DNA of 64,000 bases from Warburgia ugandensis (GCA_035236585.1 CP141138.1:30825437-30889436), one strand, 5' to 3'. Counted from the first letter of the stretch, positions 50,901-63,586 are shown. Notes: a model not told the origin generated them from the sequence alone. Numbers and translations are program-made.

Positions 50901-53900
50901 AAGTGCAAAAAGTTACTAAAGAGAAATAGGTGTGTTTTAAAACATGACATAGGACTAGAAATGATGAGAACTTTGAGCATTGTAAGAATGCTAAAAGGGT
51001 TGCTAAGAGAATAGCAAGTGATGCTAAGCTGTAGGTGTATGACGATCCCTATGACAGACTAGGGTCAGGAGAAGGTGAGAAAGATGTGTTCAACCTTGAA
51101 AAAATAAGAGAAAAAAAGTAAGGAGTTGGACCAAGTTAAATGCATCAAAAGTGATGATTAAAGGGTACTAGTCAAAGATGATGATATCAATCAAAGGTAG
51201 AAAAATTAGTTTCAAAAATTGCTAAATGATAACTATTTAGAGAATATAGATATTGAAAGAACTGTAAACTCAAATATATAGCATGATAGTATGATCAGGA
51301 TACTTGTAGTAAAAGAGGCCTTAGAAAAGATGAAATTGAAAAGGCCCTAGGGCACGATGGTATACAAATAGAGGTTTAGAAGCACGTAGGAGATAGTAGA
51401 GTAGTCTAGTTGACAAAGTTGTTTAACAAGATTGTAAAAAAAAATAAAAAAAAATATGATTGATGAATGGAGGAAAAGCTTTATTGTACCAATCTATAAG
51501 AATAAAGGAGACTGATAGAGTTGCAGTAATTATTGTGAGATCAAACTTATGAGCCATACCGTGAAACTTTTGGAAAGAGCGATTGAGAAGAGGCTGTGAC
51601 ATGAGACGAGTATATCGGAAAACTAGTCTAGTTTTATGCTTGAAAGGTCTACCATGGTAGTTATTTTCCTATTTAGATAATAGATAGATAAATATAAGGA
51701 TAGGAGGAAGGACCTACCTATAGTCTTTATTGACTTAGAAAATCTTTTGATATGATCCCTAGAGAATTTAATATGGTAGATGTTAGGCGAGAAAGGGGTT
51801 TCACTAGGGTATATAGACATAATTAAGGATACGTATGGGGGAGCAATAGCAAATGTTAGAATCACTAGCGGAGAGACTAATGATTTCCCTATCACTATAC
51901 GATTGCCCCAAAGATTGGCATTGAGCTTGTATCTTTTCATGTTAGTTATTAACAAAGCAACTACACGAGGAGATATCATGCTGCTTATTATTTGCAGATG
52001 ACATGGTTTTGTTTGATAAGCAAGGGAGGGCATAAACACAAAGCTAGAGTTGTGGAGAGATGTTATAGAGTCTAAAAGATTTAAAAATAGCCGGACTAAG
52101 ACCGAGTATATGGAATGCAATTTTAGCAAGGAAAGGAGCGGGAGTGAAGCACCAATAAAGATTAATAACCAAGAAGTTCCCCAAAAGGCCCATTTTCGAT
52201 ACTTGGGATCGATAATTCATGAGGGAAGAGATTGAGAGGGATGTTATCTAGAGAATCCAAGTGGGTTGGAACAAATGGAGATGTGCTTCTGAAGTTTTGT
52301 GTGATCGGCAGGTGTCACTCAAATTGATAGGAAAATTCTATAGCATTGCTGTAAGGCTGACCATGCTCTATGATACAAAGTGTTGAGTAATTAAGGAACA
52401 ACATGTACACTGGATGTGTAGTCAAAATGAGAATGTTGAGATGGATGAGTGGTAACACACGAAAGTATATGATTAGAAATGAAAACATTAGAGGAAACTT
52501 AGGAGTAGCACCAATAGGTAACAAGATGAGAGAGGGTTGACTAAGATAGTTTGGACATGTCCAACGGAGATCGAGAACAGCTCTGGTTAGAATGAGTGAG
52601 TCTATCGAAGTCAAAGGCTCTAAAAGGGCAAGGGGAAGGCCCAAAAGACGTGGATAAAAGTGGTGAGAAAAGATTTACAAACATTTGGACTAAATGAAGT
52701 CATGAAACTTGATAGAGGGGAATAGAAGAATGAGATTTGTGTAGCTGACCCCTGATTGGGATAAGGCTTTGATGATGATGACAATGCATGTTAGTGCTAA
52801 GATATTTCATGTGAAAATTTCATCTAGGAACCAAAATATAGAGTAATACACAAAATTTACAATAGCTTTTGAGGTGCTACATTGTTATAGATACCTTGCT
52901 TGTAGTGGAAGCATTGTTTAGATTTCCAAAAGACATGAGTAAAATGATGTAATGGTAAAACTACAAAGAAAATTAAAAAATGTTTGCCAAATACTCAATA
53001 CAAGATAGACGTGGAACATGGAAAGAACTGTTTGAGGACATAAAAGCAGAGCCAATATTATTTGGAGAGAAAATCCATAACTGGTGCTGTGAGATGATCA
53101 AAATAAGGAGCAAAATAGTTGATACTTTTGAATAACCGAACATGTGATGAGTGTCACCATATCAAAATAAGTAGCAAAGCAGGAAAGAACTGAGTACAAT
53201 TTTGGCATAGAGGAAACATGTTATTCTTTGAAACTCACAAACATAAATGGTTATGAAGCTTCTTATGACAATTTATAGGAGTATGAATCTACCCTAAGCA
53301 GGTTCATTTGATGGAAGGAACTTTTTATGGTGTTAATCTACGCAGAAGAAAGATTGAATCATTGAAAGAATGAAACTGCAGGATGGGTTGCTTCCAGTAA
53401 GAGACAAGTGCTAGTTGAGCAAATGCCATGTAGCATAAAGGGACAAGAAAGCCCTCAAAAGAGGCTCATAGCTGTTTTGTGTTAGAAAAAAAAAAAATTT
53501 GAAAAGAGACTAATGCTAATCAAATGAAATTCCAAGTTCTGCAAGGTTCAGTTGGAATAGAAACTCAAAAGAGAATTGGTTTTGTCTTTATTCACTTTGG
53601 ATACTGAGTCTTGTCATGTGATGCGCTATGTGGTTGGCAAATGGAAGGAAATTTGTTATTCATATACTGTTTAAGTGCTCATTGAAGGGTTTCCTTTTTT
53701 CTTTTCCATGTTATGTGAATATAGACATCAAAAGTTGAAAACCCCATTTCTCCATATAATATATCACATAATTAGGAAAATCCTAAATCTAGAAATAGCT
53801 TTGAGAAGAATCTCCTCAAATTGTTTCCAATACAGTGTATGTTAGTGTGGTTTTATGATCTCACGGCCCCCCGAGCCTGGATAAAGGAGGGATGTGTCAT

Positions 53901-56900
53901 GAATTTAAAGACTAAGATATTCCCTAAGCCCAAGTCGTTCCCCATAAGTGGTGTGCTGCATCAGAGCCTAGATGGAGTGAGAAATGGGTATGGGTTGTTA
54001 AGGTGTTCCCCCATAAGTGACGTGCTGCATCGGATCCTAGGTACAGTGGAAAGTGGGCAAGGGCTAATAGAGTGTTCTCTCAAAAGCGATGTGCTACATC
54101 AGAACCCAGGCGCAGTGAGAAGTAGGCAAAGTTTCTCATGACCTTTTAGATGTGCCCAAGTAAAGAGATTAGCTCAGGAGAATAAGATTCGTATCGCTAG
54201 ATAGAATATAAGCACATTGACATGTAAGAATATGGAGTTAGTAAATATGATGAAACATAGAAGAGTCAACATAGCTTGTGTCCTAGAAACTAAGTGGAAA
54301 GGTGATAAATTAGAGAAACTAAGAAGTATAAGCTTTGATACATAGGAAAGAACAGTAATGAAAATGGAGTAAGGATAGTGGTGGATAAGGAATTAAAGGA
54401 CAAAGTTGTAGACGTTAAAAGAACCAGTGATAGAATTCTACTAAGAAAACTTGAGAGAAGATCATAAATGTTATAATTGTATACACCCCACAAGTAAGGC
54501 TAGAAGATAGAATCAAGAGACAGTTTTGAGAACATATGGAAGAAGTAATGCAAGAAATTCCCAACACAGAGGGAATATTTATAAGAGCGAACTTAAATAG
54601 TCATATAGGAAAAGAAAAAGAAGGATGTGATATGGTGCATGGAGGTTATGGTATTGGAGAAAGAAATGAGATGTGGGAAGCTATCCTTGGCTTCGATTTG
54701 GCATATAATCTAGCTCTAGCAAATACATACTTTAAAACGAGGGCTGAATACTTACTAACGTTTAAAAGTGAATCATATAAAAGCCAAATGGACTTTTTTC
54801 TACTTAGGAATACTAAAAGATCAATGTGTAAGGATTGTAAGGTGGTACCCAATGAAAGTTTGATCACACAACATAGTTTGATGGTTATGGATATTTACAT
54901 TAAGAGATGAAAGAAAAGAAATGAACTTAATAGGTGCTCAGAAACTAAGTGGTGGAACTTAAAATGAGAGAAGATAACATCATTTAAAAACAAGTTGATG
55001 GTAGAAGGAATGTTGAAAAATCAAACAGAAATAAACACCATATGGCCTAATGTGATTGAGTCTATTAAGAAAGTGGCAAAAGATGTTCTAAGAGTATCTA
55101 ATGGTAAAAGGCAACCAGTAAAGGAAACATGATCATGACGTGAAAAAGTGCAAAAAGTTACTAAAGAGAAATAGGTGTGTTTTAAAACATGACATAGGAC
55201 TAGAAATGATGAGAACTTTGAGCATTGTAAGAATGCTAAAAGGGTTGCTAAGAGAATAGCAAGTGATGCTAAGCTGTAGGTGTATGACGATCCCTATGAC
55301 AGACTAGGGTCAGGAGAAGGTGAGAAAGATGTGTTCAACCTTGAAAAAATAAGAGAAAAAAAAGTAAGGAGTTGGACCAAGTTAAATGCATCAAAAGTGA
55401 TGATTAAAGGGTACTAGTCAAAGATGATGATATCAATCAAAGGTAGAAAAATTAGTTTCAAAAATTGCTAAATGATAACTATTTAGAGAATATAGATATT
55501 GAAAGAACTGTAAACTCAAATATATAGCATGATAGTATGATCAGGATACTTGTAGTAAAAGAGGCCTTAGAAAAGATGAAATTGAAAAGGCCCTAGGGCA
55601 CGATGGTATACAAATAGAGGTTTAGAAGCACGTAGGAGATAGTAGAGTAGTCTAGTTGACAAAGTTGTTTAACAAGATTGTAAAAAAAAATAAAAAAAAA
55701 TATGATTGATGAATGGAGGAAAAGCTTTATTGTACCAATCTATAAGAATAAAGGAGACTGATAGAGTTGCAGTAATTATTGTGAGATCAAACTTATGAGC
55801 CATACCGTGAAACTTTTGGAAAGAGCGATTGAGAAGAGGCTGTGACATGAGACGAGTATATCGGAAAACTAGTCTAGTTTTATGCTTGAAAGGTCTACCA
55901 TGGTAGTTATTTTCCTATTTAGATAATAGATAGATAAATATAAGGATAGGAGGAAGGACCTACCTATAGTCTTTATTGACTTAGAAAATCTTTTGATATG
56001 ATCCCTAGAGAATTTAATATGGTAGATGTTAGGCGAGAAAGGGGTTTCACTAGGGTATATAGACATAATTAAGGATACGTATGGGGGAGCAATAGCAAAT
56101 GTTAGAATCACTAGCGGAGAGACTAATGATTTCCCTATCACTATACGATTGCCCCAAAGATTGGCATTGAGCTTGTATCTTTTCATGTTAGTTATTAACA
56201 AAGCAACTACACGAGGAGATATCATGCTGCTTATTATTTGCAGATGACATGGTTTTGTTTGATAAGCAAGGGAGGGCATAAACACAAAGCTAGAGTTGTG
56301 GAGAGATGTTATAGAGTCTAAAAGATTTAAAAATAGCCGGACTAAGACCGAGTATATGGAATGCAATTTTAGCAAGGAAAGGAGCGGGAGTGAAGCACCA
56401 ATAAAGATTAATAACCAAGAAGTTCCCCAAAGGCCCATTTTCGATACTTGGGATCGATAATTCATGAGGGAAGAGATTGAGAGGGATGTTATCTAGAGAA
56501 TCCAAGTGGGTTGGAACAAATGGAGATGTGCTTCTGAAGTTTTGTGTGATCGGCAGGTGTCACTCAAATTGATAGGAAAATCCTATAGCATTGCAGTAAG
56601 GCTGACCATGCTCTATGATACAAAGTGTTGAGTAATTAAGGAACAACATGTACACTTGGATGTGTAGTCAAAATGAGAATGTTGAGATGGATGAGTGGTA
56701 ACACACGAAAGTATATGATTAGAAATGAAAACATTAGAGGAAACTTAGGAGTAGCACCAATAGGTAACAAGATGAGAGAGGGTTGACTAAGATAGTTTGG
56801 ACATGTCCAACGGAGATCGAGAACAGCTCTGGTTAGAATGAGTGAGTCTATCGAAGTCAAAGGCTCTAAAAGGGCAAGGGGAAGGCCCAAAAGACGTGGA

Positions 56901-59891
56901 TAAAAGTGGTGAGAAAAGATTTACAAACATTTGGACTAAATGAAGTCATGAAACTTGATAGAGGGGAATAGAAGAATGAGATTTGTGTAGCTGACCCCTG
57001 ATTGGGATAAGGCTTTGATGATGATGACAATGCATGTTAGTGCTAAGATATTTCATGTGAAAATTTCATCTAGGAACCAAAATATAGAGTAATACACAAA
57101 ATTTACAATAGCTTTTGAGGTGCTACATTGTTATAGATACCTTGCTTGTAGTGGAAGCATTGTTTAGATTTCCAAAAGACATGAGTAAAATGATGTAATG
57201 GTAAAACTACAAAGAAAATTAAAAAATGTTTGCCAAATACTCAATACAAGATAGACGTGGAACATGGAAAGAACTGTTTGAGGACATAAAAGCAGAGCCA
57301 ATATTATTTGGAGAGAAAATCCATAACTGGTGCTGTGAGATGATCAAAATAAGGAGCAAAATAGTTGATACTTTTGAATAACCGAACATGTGATGAGTGT
57401 CACCATATCAAAATAAGTAGCAAAGCAGGAAAGAACTGAGTACAATTTTGGCATAGAGGAAACATGTTATTCTTTGAAACTCACAAACATAAATGGTTAT
57501 GAAGCTTCTTATGACAATTTATAGGAGTATGAATCTACCCTAAGCAGGTTCATTTGATGGAAGGAACTTTTTATGGTGTTAATCTACGCAGAAGAAAGAT
57601 TGAATCATTGAAAGAATGAAACTGCAGGATGGGTTGCTTCCAGTAAGAGACAAGTGCTAGTTGAGCAAATGCCATGTAGCATAAAGGGACAAGAAAGCCC
57701 TCAAAAGAGGCTCATAGCTGTTTTGTGTTAGAAAAAAAAAAAATTTGAAAAGAGACTAATGCTAATCAAATGAAATTCCAAGTTCTGCAAGGTTCAGTTG
57801 GAATAGAAACTCAAAAGAGAATTGGTTTTGTCTTTATTCACTTTGGATACTGAGTCTTGTCATGTGATGCGCTATGTGGTTGGCAAATGGAAGGAAATTT
57901 GTTATTCATATACTGTTTAAGTGCTCATTGAAGGGTTTCCTTTTTTCTTTTCCATGTTATGTGAATATAGACATCAAAAGTTGAAAACCCCAGGGTGGTG
58001 TTTAAGGACAGCTCAATTTAAGTTAATTTTGCTTCACTATGAGAAATACGAAACTGAGCTCAGTCTTGCTAAGTAAGATGACATCATCAGGAGAATCATG
58101 AGATGACAACACCTGTGTACCTTGAGTTATGCTGAATGCACCCCATGTCTTATGGATTGAGAATATGAGATAGGAGATGTTCTGGTTGCTTGATTATCCT
58201 AAATTGAGAATAGGCTACGAATCATGTTCTGGTACACATGGTATTTGTTTTTGGTTCTATAATACTTTTAAGATGACCTAATTCATTCAGTGGAGTAAGA
58301 TTCTAAGCTAAGCATGTTAATGTATAATATATTTACAAATTACAAAAATCCATTCAGTTCTGAACATCCAATTATTTTTTGGATCAGACACGGAACATCT
58401 GTTGGATACATGTTTCATGTTGCAGATTCTCCCTGCAAGATACAGATGTCTCTTGACCCAATAGGTTCACATATCTTTGTGAGCCCACTGTACATCTTCC
58501 ATGTCACCAATGGCTACATAAATAGGATGCATCTGAATAGCTTCCTCAACAGGGTACCAGATTCCTTGTTGAGAATATTATAGAATTCATGTCCCACGCA
58601 CCCTAATACACATGTATAGTCCTGGTTAAGGGTGCAACCTTTGTTTAATGTATGGAGATATTTTTTTGCATATCTGAGCCATTCATAATATCCATAGAGT
58701 CCTGCTTGAGCGTATCATAGAGTTGTGTTCTTCATTGATAGACAAGTTGTGATGGTCTTTCCATTTGAATGAGGCAAGAGAAAACCTATAAGAACTAAAA
58801 ATTTAAGCAGAATTGATGCATGCAAAACCTGTTCTATTTATTATACACCTATCTGTAATTTATCAGGTATATCATTAGTTTCTCCTAGAAGCTGGAAAAT
58901 CTGATCCATGGTTTGTTAATTTGGTTTGTTGGCCAACGGGTGCTTGGCGAGTCAATTCTATGTACCAGCTAGTTCTCTGCACAACGGTAAAAGTTGTCTT
59001 CATGTGACCTTGAGGTCATGGGTTCAAGGCGTGGAAACAGCCTCTTGCAAAATGCAAGGCAAGGCTGTGTACTTTAGGCCCTTGTGGTTTGCCCTTTTCC
59101 AGGGCCCCGCACAGGCGGGAGCTTCGTGCACCGGGGCTGCCCTTTTAGCTAGTTCTCTGTACATTGTTGGTCTTACTTATCTGAATTTACAGGTTCATTA
59201 ATTGATTTCAAGGAATATACATTATTTGTCTGGTACAATAGGATTAGTTTAGGAGGGTTTTTAATGAACTTGTTAAAACTTGTGATTCAATAACTCATCC
59301 AGAATCCAACACCTTATCACAATTTTTATTTTGAAATAATATGTGTTAATGTACTTACATATTGAGGTACTAGTACAAAACAATTATACATAGCTTTTAT
59401 ATGGTATTACATGTGTATGCAAGGTATGAGGCCCAGTTTTGGGTGAAACTGAATTTTGCTACCGCAGATCATGGTCTTTTTCTAAAAAAAATTGACAAAC
59501 ATGTAAAACAAGTATTGTTTATGGATGTAATAGTGAGGTTGTGACTAACTTCCAATGCATACACCTGTATGTTCGTATCTTTTGGTTTATTGATCATTTG
59601 ACTGCCCAAGCAGATGTACCATTCTAACATCTCCATCTGGTTGCTTCAGTGCTAATGGATGACCACAAAGAAGAGGAGGCTATTGCGGAGCTTACGAAGG
59701 CAATAGCTTTCAAACCGGATCTGCAGTTACTTTATCTTCGGGCAGCATTCCATGACTCTATGGGTGATGTTGCTGCCACTTTGAGAGATTGTGAGGCAGC
59801 CCTCTGCCTCGACCCAAACCACTTGGATACTCTCGACCTTTACAATAAAACCCGTGAAGCCCGTGAGCGACCTGATCAACCGAAGAAGTAA
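44928..59891 (+). CDS. ETO1: ETO1, BTB-TPR adaptor for ACC synthase degradation
   Basis: Coding exons 44928-46921, 47715-48006, 48107-48416 and 59650-59891, all introns GT-AG; joined they make 945 residues and end at TAA (59889-59891). The N-terminus [20 protein letters not shown] matches Arabidopsis ETO1 (951 residues) and separates it from its shorter paralogues EOL1 and EOL2. The BTB domain is at about residues 231-331 ([11 protein letters not shown] to CDMQLASLV). TPR repeats fill about residue 430 to the end, including [40 protein letters not shown] and [20 protein letters not shown]. In Arabidopsis the protein joins CUL3 through BTB and binds the C-terminal tail of type-2 ACC synthases through TPRs, sending them for proteasomal breakdown and lowering ethylene. 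No stops or frameshifts are seen. A start one codon later (44931) would match Arabidopsis exactly. The oddity is the 11.2-kb third intron. Confidence 0.96.
46922..47714 (+). other. ETO1 intron 1 (793 bases)
   Basis: Starts gtaagtg and ends ttgtag. It splits the Arg codon of LLLLR|LNCQK (CG|G). No repeat or gene was recognised inside it. Confidence 0.93.
48007..48106 (+). other. ETO1 intron 2 (100 bases)
   Basis: Starts gtaagtg and ends ttccag, between codons in [12 protein letters not shown]. Near the minimum size usual for plant introns. Confidence 0.94.
49500..53744. repeat. tandem duplication unit 1 (4,245 bases)
   Basis: Direct repeat of 53745-57992. The unit holds about 90 bases of left flank, an RTE LINE and about 950 bases of right flank. 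By eye only about five differences separate the two units: three one-base indels in homopolymers or at cactggatg/cacttggatg, and two substitutions near 52330-52340. Breakpoints share only ca or cca. Confidence 0.95.
49560..52790 (+). mobile_element. RTE-clade LINE, copy 1, inactive
   Basis: Sense orientation relative to ETO1. A 5' segment (49576-49896) has three tandem repeats of about 22 residues around SDVLH and GAVRS. The endonuclease follows (about 49905-50665; [15 protein letters not shown], then [20 protein letters not shown]), then the reverse transcriptase (about 51480-52130; [23 protein letters not shown], and a FADDMVLFD region near 51994) and a C-terminal part ([10 protein letters not shown], then RGRPKR). 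It ends with ggctttgatgatgatgac, the (GAT)n-like tail usual in plant RTE elements. Full-length RTE elements are about 3.2 kb, so little is lost, but many stops and frame changes make it dead. The catalytic GDxN of the endonuclease reads ANLN. Confidence 0.88.
53745..57992. repeat. tandem duplication unit 2 (about 4,247 bases)
   Basis: Direct continuation of unit 1. The join at 53744/53745 (gaaaacccc|atttctcc) differs from the left entry (cactcctc|atttctcc) and from the right exit (gaaaacccca|gggtgg), as expected for a tandem duplication with one to two bases of microhomology. Confidence 0.95.
53805..57036 (+). mobile_element. RTE-clade LINE, copy 2, inactive
   Basis: The same element as copy 1, with the same stops and the same damaged ANLN endonuclease motif, so it was dead before duplication. 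The 5' repeat segment is at 53821-54141, endonuclease at 54150-54910, reverse transcriptase at about 55725-56375, and the tail ggctttgatgatgatgac ends near 57028. Two one-base differences from copy 1 (in ccccaaagg and cacttgg) slightly change the downstream frames. Confidence 0.88.
58967..58982. repeat. target-site duplication of SINE 1, left copy
   Basis: agctagttctctgcac; the partner at 59147-59162 is agctagttctctgtac, 15 of 16 bases alike. Confidence 0.88.
58983..59146 (+). mobile_element. Au-like SINE 1, 5' truncated
   Basis: The plus strand reads aacggtaaaagttgtc, catgtgaccttgaggtcatg, ggttcaaggcgtggaaacag, cctcttgcaaaatgcaaggc, ggcccttgtggtttgccc and aggcgggagcttcgtgcacc, ending ctgccctttt. 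This follows the plant Au SINE closely, including the B box (ggttcaag). The first 18 bases of the tRNA-derived head found in SINE 2 (ggggagccttggcgc) are missing. It lies in ETO1 intron 3 in the sense direction and is flanked by a 16-base duplication. Confidence 0.9.
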
Positions 59892-60300
59892 AAATACCTT
59901 TTGCTTGAATTATCAGTGCTGGCAAACATTGCATGCCACTTTTTGGATACTGGCAATACCGACTGTTGCCGCCTTAAATGTACCTTCTTCAGTCCAGAAG
60001 TCCATCCAATCTTCAGAAGCATCTGGAATGCAACAGCTTGGTGGTTGCCATGGAAAAAGGAAAGTTATATGTACATATTGATGTTTGGGTTGCGTTTGCT
60101 GTTTGAGGATGCAGATGCTGCCACCCATTAGGCTGCACCGGAAGCCGGCACTGTAAAATTATGTACACATGAAAGGGCAGGTGAGGATGATTATAATTGG
60201 ACTCTGACCAGCTCCGAGTTCACCTGCACAATTTTTTTCTTTTCCTGTATCGCCCCTTTGAAATGTTTATTTTCACAAATTTTCCCTGATATGAAACAAA
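59892..60300 (+). other. ETO1 3' untranslated region (approximate)
   Basis: Sequence after the stop with no repeat hallmarks. No canonical AATAAA was seen in the first 400 bases; AT-rich stretches near 60240-60320 are the likely polyadenylation region. The end is a guess. Confidence 0.4.
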
Positions 60301-60946
60301 GCACTTGAATTTGTTTATTCTAAAAGGCGTCTCTACAAAATGCGGTGCACTAGGCATAGCTTTTCCATTAGTTTCATCTGGTAGACAGGTGCACGCTGTC
60401 TCACGTTTAGGCCTTCTAAGCACCGCTCCATAAGCTTTTCGAACACACATAAACAGATGGACTGCTTATAGTATGAACTGCTGATGGTTGGATTATGACG
60501 CCAACTTGGGTGACTTGATTGCTACTTGAATTGGTAGTAGAGCGGACTCATCAAAGCTATATGATGGCCATTTTTCTGTCAATCTCCTGAATCTTCTCGA
60601 CTGCTTGCAGTGTTGAGATGCCTGTGCTTATTCTTAAATATTAGACCATTTGGCATGCAACATTGCATCAGTTTTCTTCCATTATAAGATTAAGTGAAGT
60701 AATTTGTTTCTTTCTAAGGCCATTTTTTCTGTCATTCTCCTGAAGTTCTCATCTCCTACCGGGATAGATGCAGATCGAGTAACCCCTTTTACTCACAAGC
60801 CCCTCACTAAATAGTATGGATGGCAGGTGAGCCCAGTTTTCTGAAGATTCAAATCATTCAGTGTTGCCCTGACTTAGATGGTTAATGTTCTGAAATTCTC
60901 ATCTGTGGGATGATCATAGCCCCTGGTAAAAAAAAAATACCGTCCA

Positions 60947-61080
60947 ATTTACAATTGAAAGCAGTAGTTGCTAGACCATCTAGTAGATTGAGACTTCGGA
61001 GTTTTGCTATCCATTTTACAATTAAAAACAATAGTTGCTAGGATTATCTCATAGACGAGAATTCGAAAGCGTGGCTATCT
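60947..61080. repeat. diverged tandem duplication, two units of about 67-70 bases
   Basis: tttacaattgaaagcagtag and tttacaattaaaaacaatag open the two units; both continue with ttgctag and gag(a)cttcg or gaattcg and end ggctat or tgctat. Confidence 0.65.
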
Positions 61081-61849
61081 AAGTCATGGACAACATTGAG
61101 AGCAGTTTGATGTTTAAAAATGGGACCACATACAGTTAAAGCCACCCATACCATTAGCGAGGAGCTCATCAAGGAATGTATATATCACTACGATATGCAA
61201 ATGTGGTGGCTCCTATTATTTCCCTCAGCTAGGTTAGAAGGCCTCTAGCAACCTCAAGAAACTTTGTTATAACAAACATGAAAATGTCATACACCAAACT
61301 TGTTATAATGCTACAAATCGAGGCTCTTGAAGTTGAAATTCTTTAACATAATACAATCTACAGGAGATTATATCATATTGGTTAGTCTAGGGTTTTATAA
61401 AAGAACAAACCTTTTTCTAAAACTTGAAATTTTTGGGATATTTGATTCTAATCTCCAATTTTTAGAGGTATTAGGTGGATCCCAAAGATTTTTAAAATGT
61501 TTCAAGTCAAATTTGCACTGTTAAAATAACTAACATTGATAGGTTGCCAACATGTCCTGCCCAAGTGGTGGCTGACCACCTTAATTAGTTAAGTAATCGA
61601 CCTACCTATGTAGATGTAATGATGGTTAAAATACTTTTTTTTAAAAGAGAAAAATCCCCCTTTACCTATTTCCTCGACAAAACCCCAAATTTGAAGTTCA
61701 GTGCAAGTAAAACCCTAGAATGGAAGCTTTCTATTGTTGCTGTGATTTCGTAGGTAAAATCTAAGATTTTGGAGGGCTTGCGTTTCAATTTCCATGCCAA
61801 GTATGAGTTACTCGATGACTACTCTTTTTTTATCGTCATCATCATCATC

Positions 61850-61911
<62 letters not shown>
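61850..61911. repeat. (TTA)n microsatellite
   Basis: About 20 tandem TTA units; frames across it give poly-Leu or poly-Asn and are not genes. Confidence 0.97.
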
Positions 61912-62439
61912 TGCTTTTGGTGAAAAGTTAGTCATTTTTGCAAGTAATTTTGTCGATGGGATTGTGTGACAACAACATTTTGAAAAGGATTCTTGGCCCC
62001 CTAGTAACAAAATTAGGGCATTTGTGTGGGTGGATGCGTGGGGGGTGGGACGGGTTGTTGTTTTTAGGGCTCAATAACAGAGTATATAAAATGAATCAAT
62101 AATAAGATTAAATTTTTAGAGGTCTTTTTATGCTTCCCAAATGACAATCTCAGCACTATGTATATATATTCATCTATGCTTGGATATAGTACAAAACCGG
62201 TGATTTAAACAATCGAACCATTAGTGACTAATGATAAAGGATGGTCATATAAACTCCATTTCAGGGTCAGAGAAGTGTCTACTTTAGTCCTTAAGCTCCA
62301 TCTTAAAAATACTCTTTTGTTGAATTGTCTCATCCAAGCAATTTATTTTTGTTGAATTGATTGGAACAATGTCCAAATTTATTTGTATCAAACGGGGTTG
62401 GAAGTATTTTAATTCTATCATGACATTAGTGTGAATAGT

Positions 62440-62690
62440 TTTTTATTGTTCAACTGAACTAGTGGAGGTTGATTCATGTGATTAGCCGATGTAAGATACA
62501 TACTTCTATTTCGTTTAGTTCATAAGAATGGAAATGTTACTAGCTTGTAAACGTTCCAGTGAACTAGTGCAGTTGATTCTATTTGTAGAGGGGAGCTATG
62601 ATTAACTGCTGAAACTCCATATTTCTGCTCCATTCTACTTATAAGAATGTAAAATGTGATTTGCTTTGTCAATGTTCAAGCGATTAATTG
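62440..62690. repeat. old imperfect tandem repeat, about 115-base units
   Basis: Two diverged units built on gaactagtg(g)agg/cagttgatt, then a middle stretch, then (c)ataagaatg and gtaaa(c/t)gtt; the start of a third (gttcaagcgattaattg) follows. Confidence 0.5.
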
Positions 62691-63284
62691 TGAATTCGAG
62701 CAGGAGAACAATTCGTTCATGTGATTGCCATTGAGAGGTCATAGTGTTAGATCAGACTGACATTTATCCATGGTTTCCATGGTTCTTTATTGGAGACAGG
62801 TCATAGTGGTTGGGCACTTTTAGTCGCTTGCATTTGAATTTCCGAATTCTCGATCTTAGGACCGAAGTAGTTCCTACAAGAAAAAATATATCATGTTTGA
62901 TGTTAAATTTCCCACAACTCATAGAAACCAGATAATGGTCTCAGGTGGAATGGGTCTCTGGAACTAGGTTCCAAGAAATAATTTATTAATTAAGAAATGA
63001 ATTCAATGGTTTTAGATTCATAGAATAAATATGGTTATAAAAGAAGTTCAACTAATCAATGGTTTGTCATACTCATTTCTTGGAAATTTGGTCAATTAGT
63101 AGCTGAAAATTATCTTTTAGATGGAGCATTGGGGAAAAACAAGGAGTAAGATATAGGAATAGACAAAATATCTCTAGCTACTCCTTACTATAATTAGGAA
63201 GTGAAATGGGTAATTTTCTTTATTTCATAAACTCAAACTTTATATTTTGTCTTGACTTGTAAAGTGGTGTATACTATCTCTCTC

Positions 63285-63366
63285 TCCCCTTCTTCTTCTT
63301 CTTCGTCTTCTCTCTCTTCTTCTTCTTCTTCTTCTTCTTCTCTCTCTCTCTCTCTCTCTTCTTCTA
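63285..63366. repeat. (CTT)n/(CT)n simple repeat
   Basis: Alternating runs of CTT and CT over about 80 bases. Confidence 0.95.
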
Positions 63367-63586
63367 TAATTTCTTCTTTTCTGAATTAAAATAGTGTACT
63401 AATGAAAAACATGATGGAATGACCTTGCACCTCTTTATTTTGGAACCTCATGCTCATGGGACCAAAGCATACTGGCATGATCTTAAAGCTTTTTTTTTTT
63501 TTTATCAACATCTTTGGGAGCAATATTTATATGTTAACCGCCCATGTATATGAGTTTTTTATACTAATTTCTTTGAAAGAATAGCT

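Larger units (their letters stand above)
48417..59649 (+). other. ETO1 intron 3 (11,233 bases)
   Basis: Donor gtaagc follows RYRAAg at 48416 and acceptor ttgcttcag precedes tgctaatgga (V-L-M-D), splitting a Val codon. Nearly all of its length is repeat: a two-copy 4.25-kb tandem duplication (49500-57992) with an RTE LINE in each copy, and an Au-like SINE (58983-59146). The rest (48417-49499, 57993-58966 and 59163-59649) shows nothing recognisable. Confidence 0.92.
60300..63560. other. intergenic DNA downstream of ETO1
   Basis: No gene recognised on either strand. It holds two weak tandem duplications (60947-61080 and about 62440-62690), a (TTA)n tract and a CTT/CT-rich tract. Confidence 0.55.

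Noticed and set aside
49560-57036. Two independent RTE LINE insertions
   Set aside because: Both copies share the same flanks for about 1 kb, the same stops and near-complete identity; only duplication of a segment explains this.
61769-62010. Frames with poly-Leu (plus) and poly-Asn (minus)
   Set aside because: Products of the (TTA)n microsatellite.
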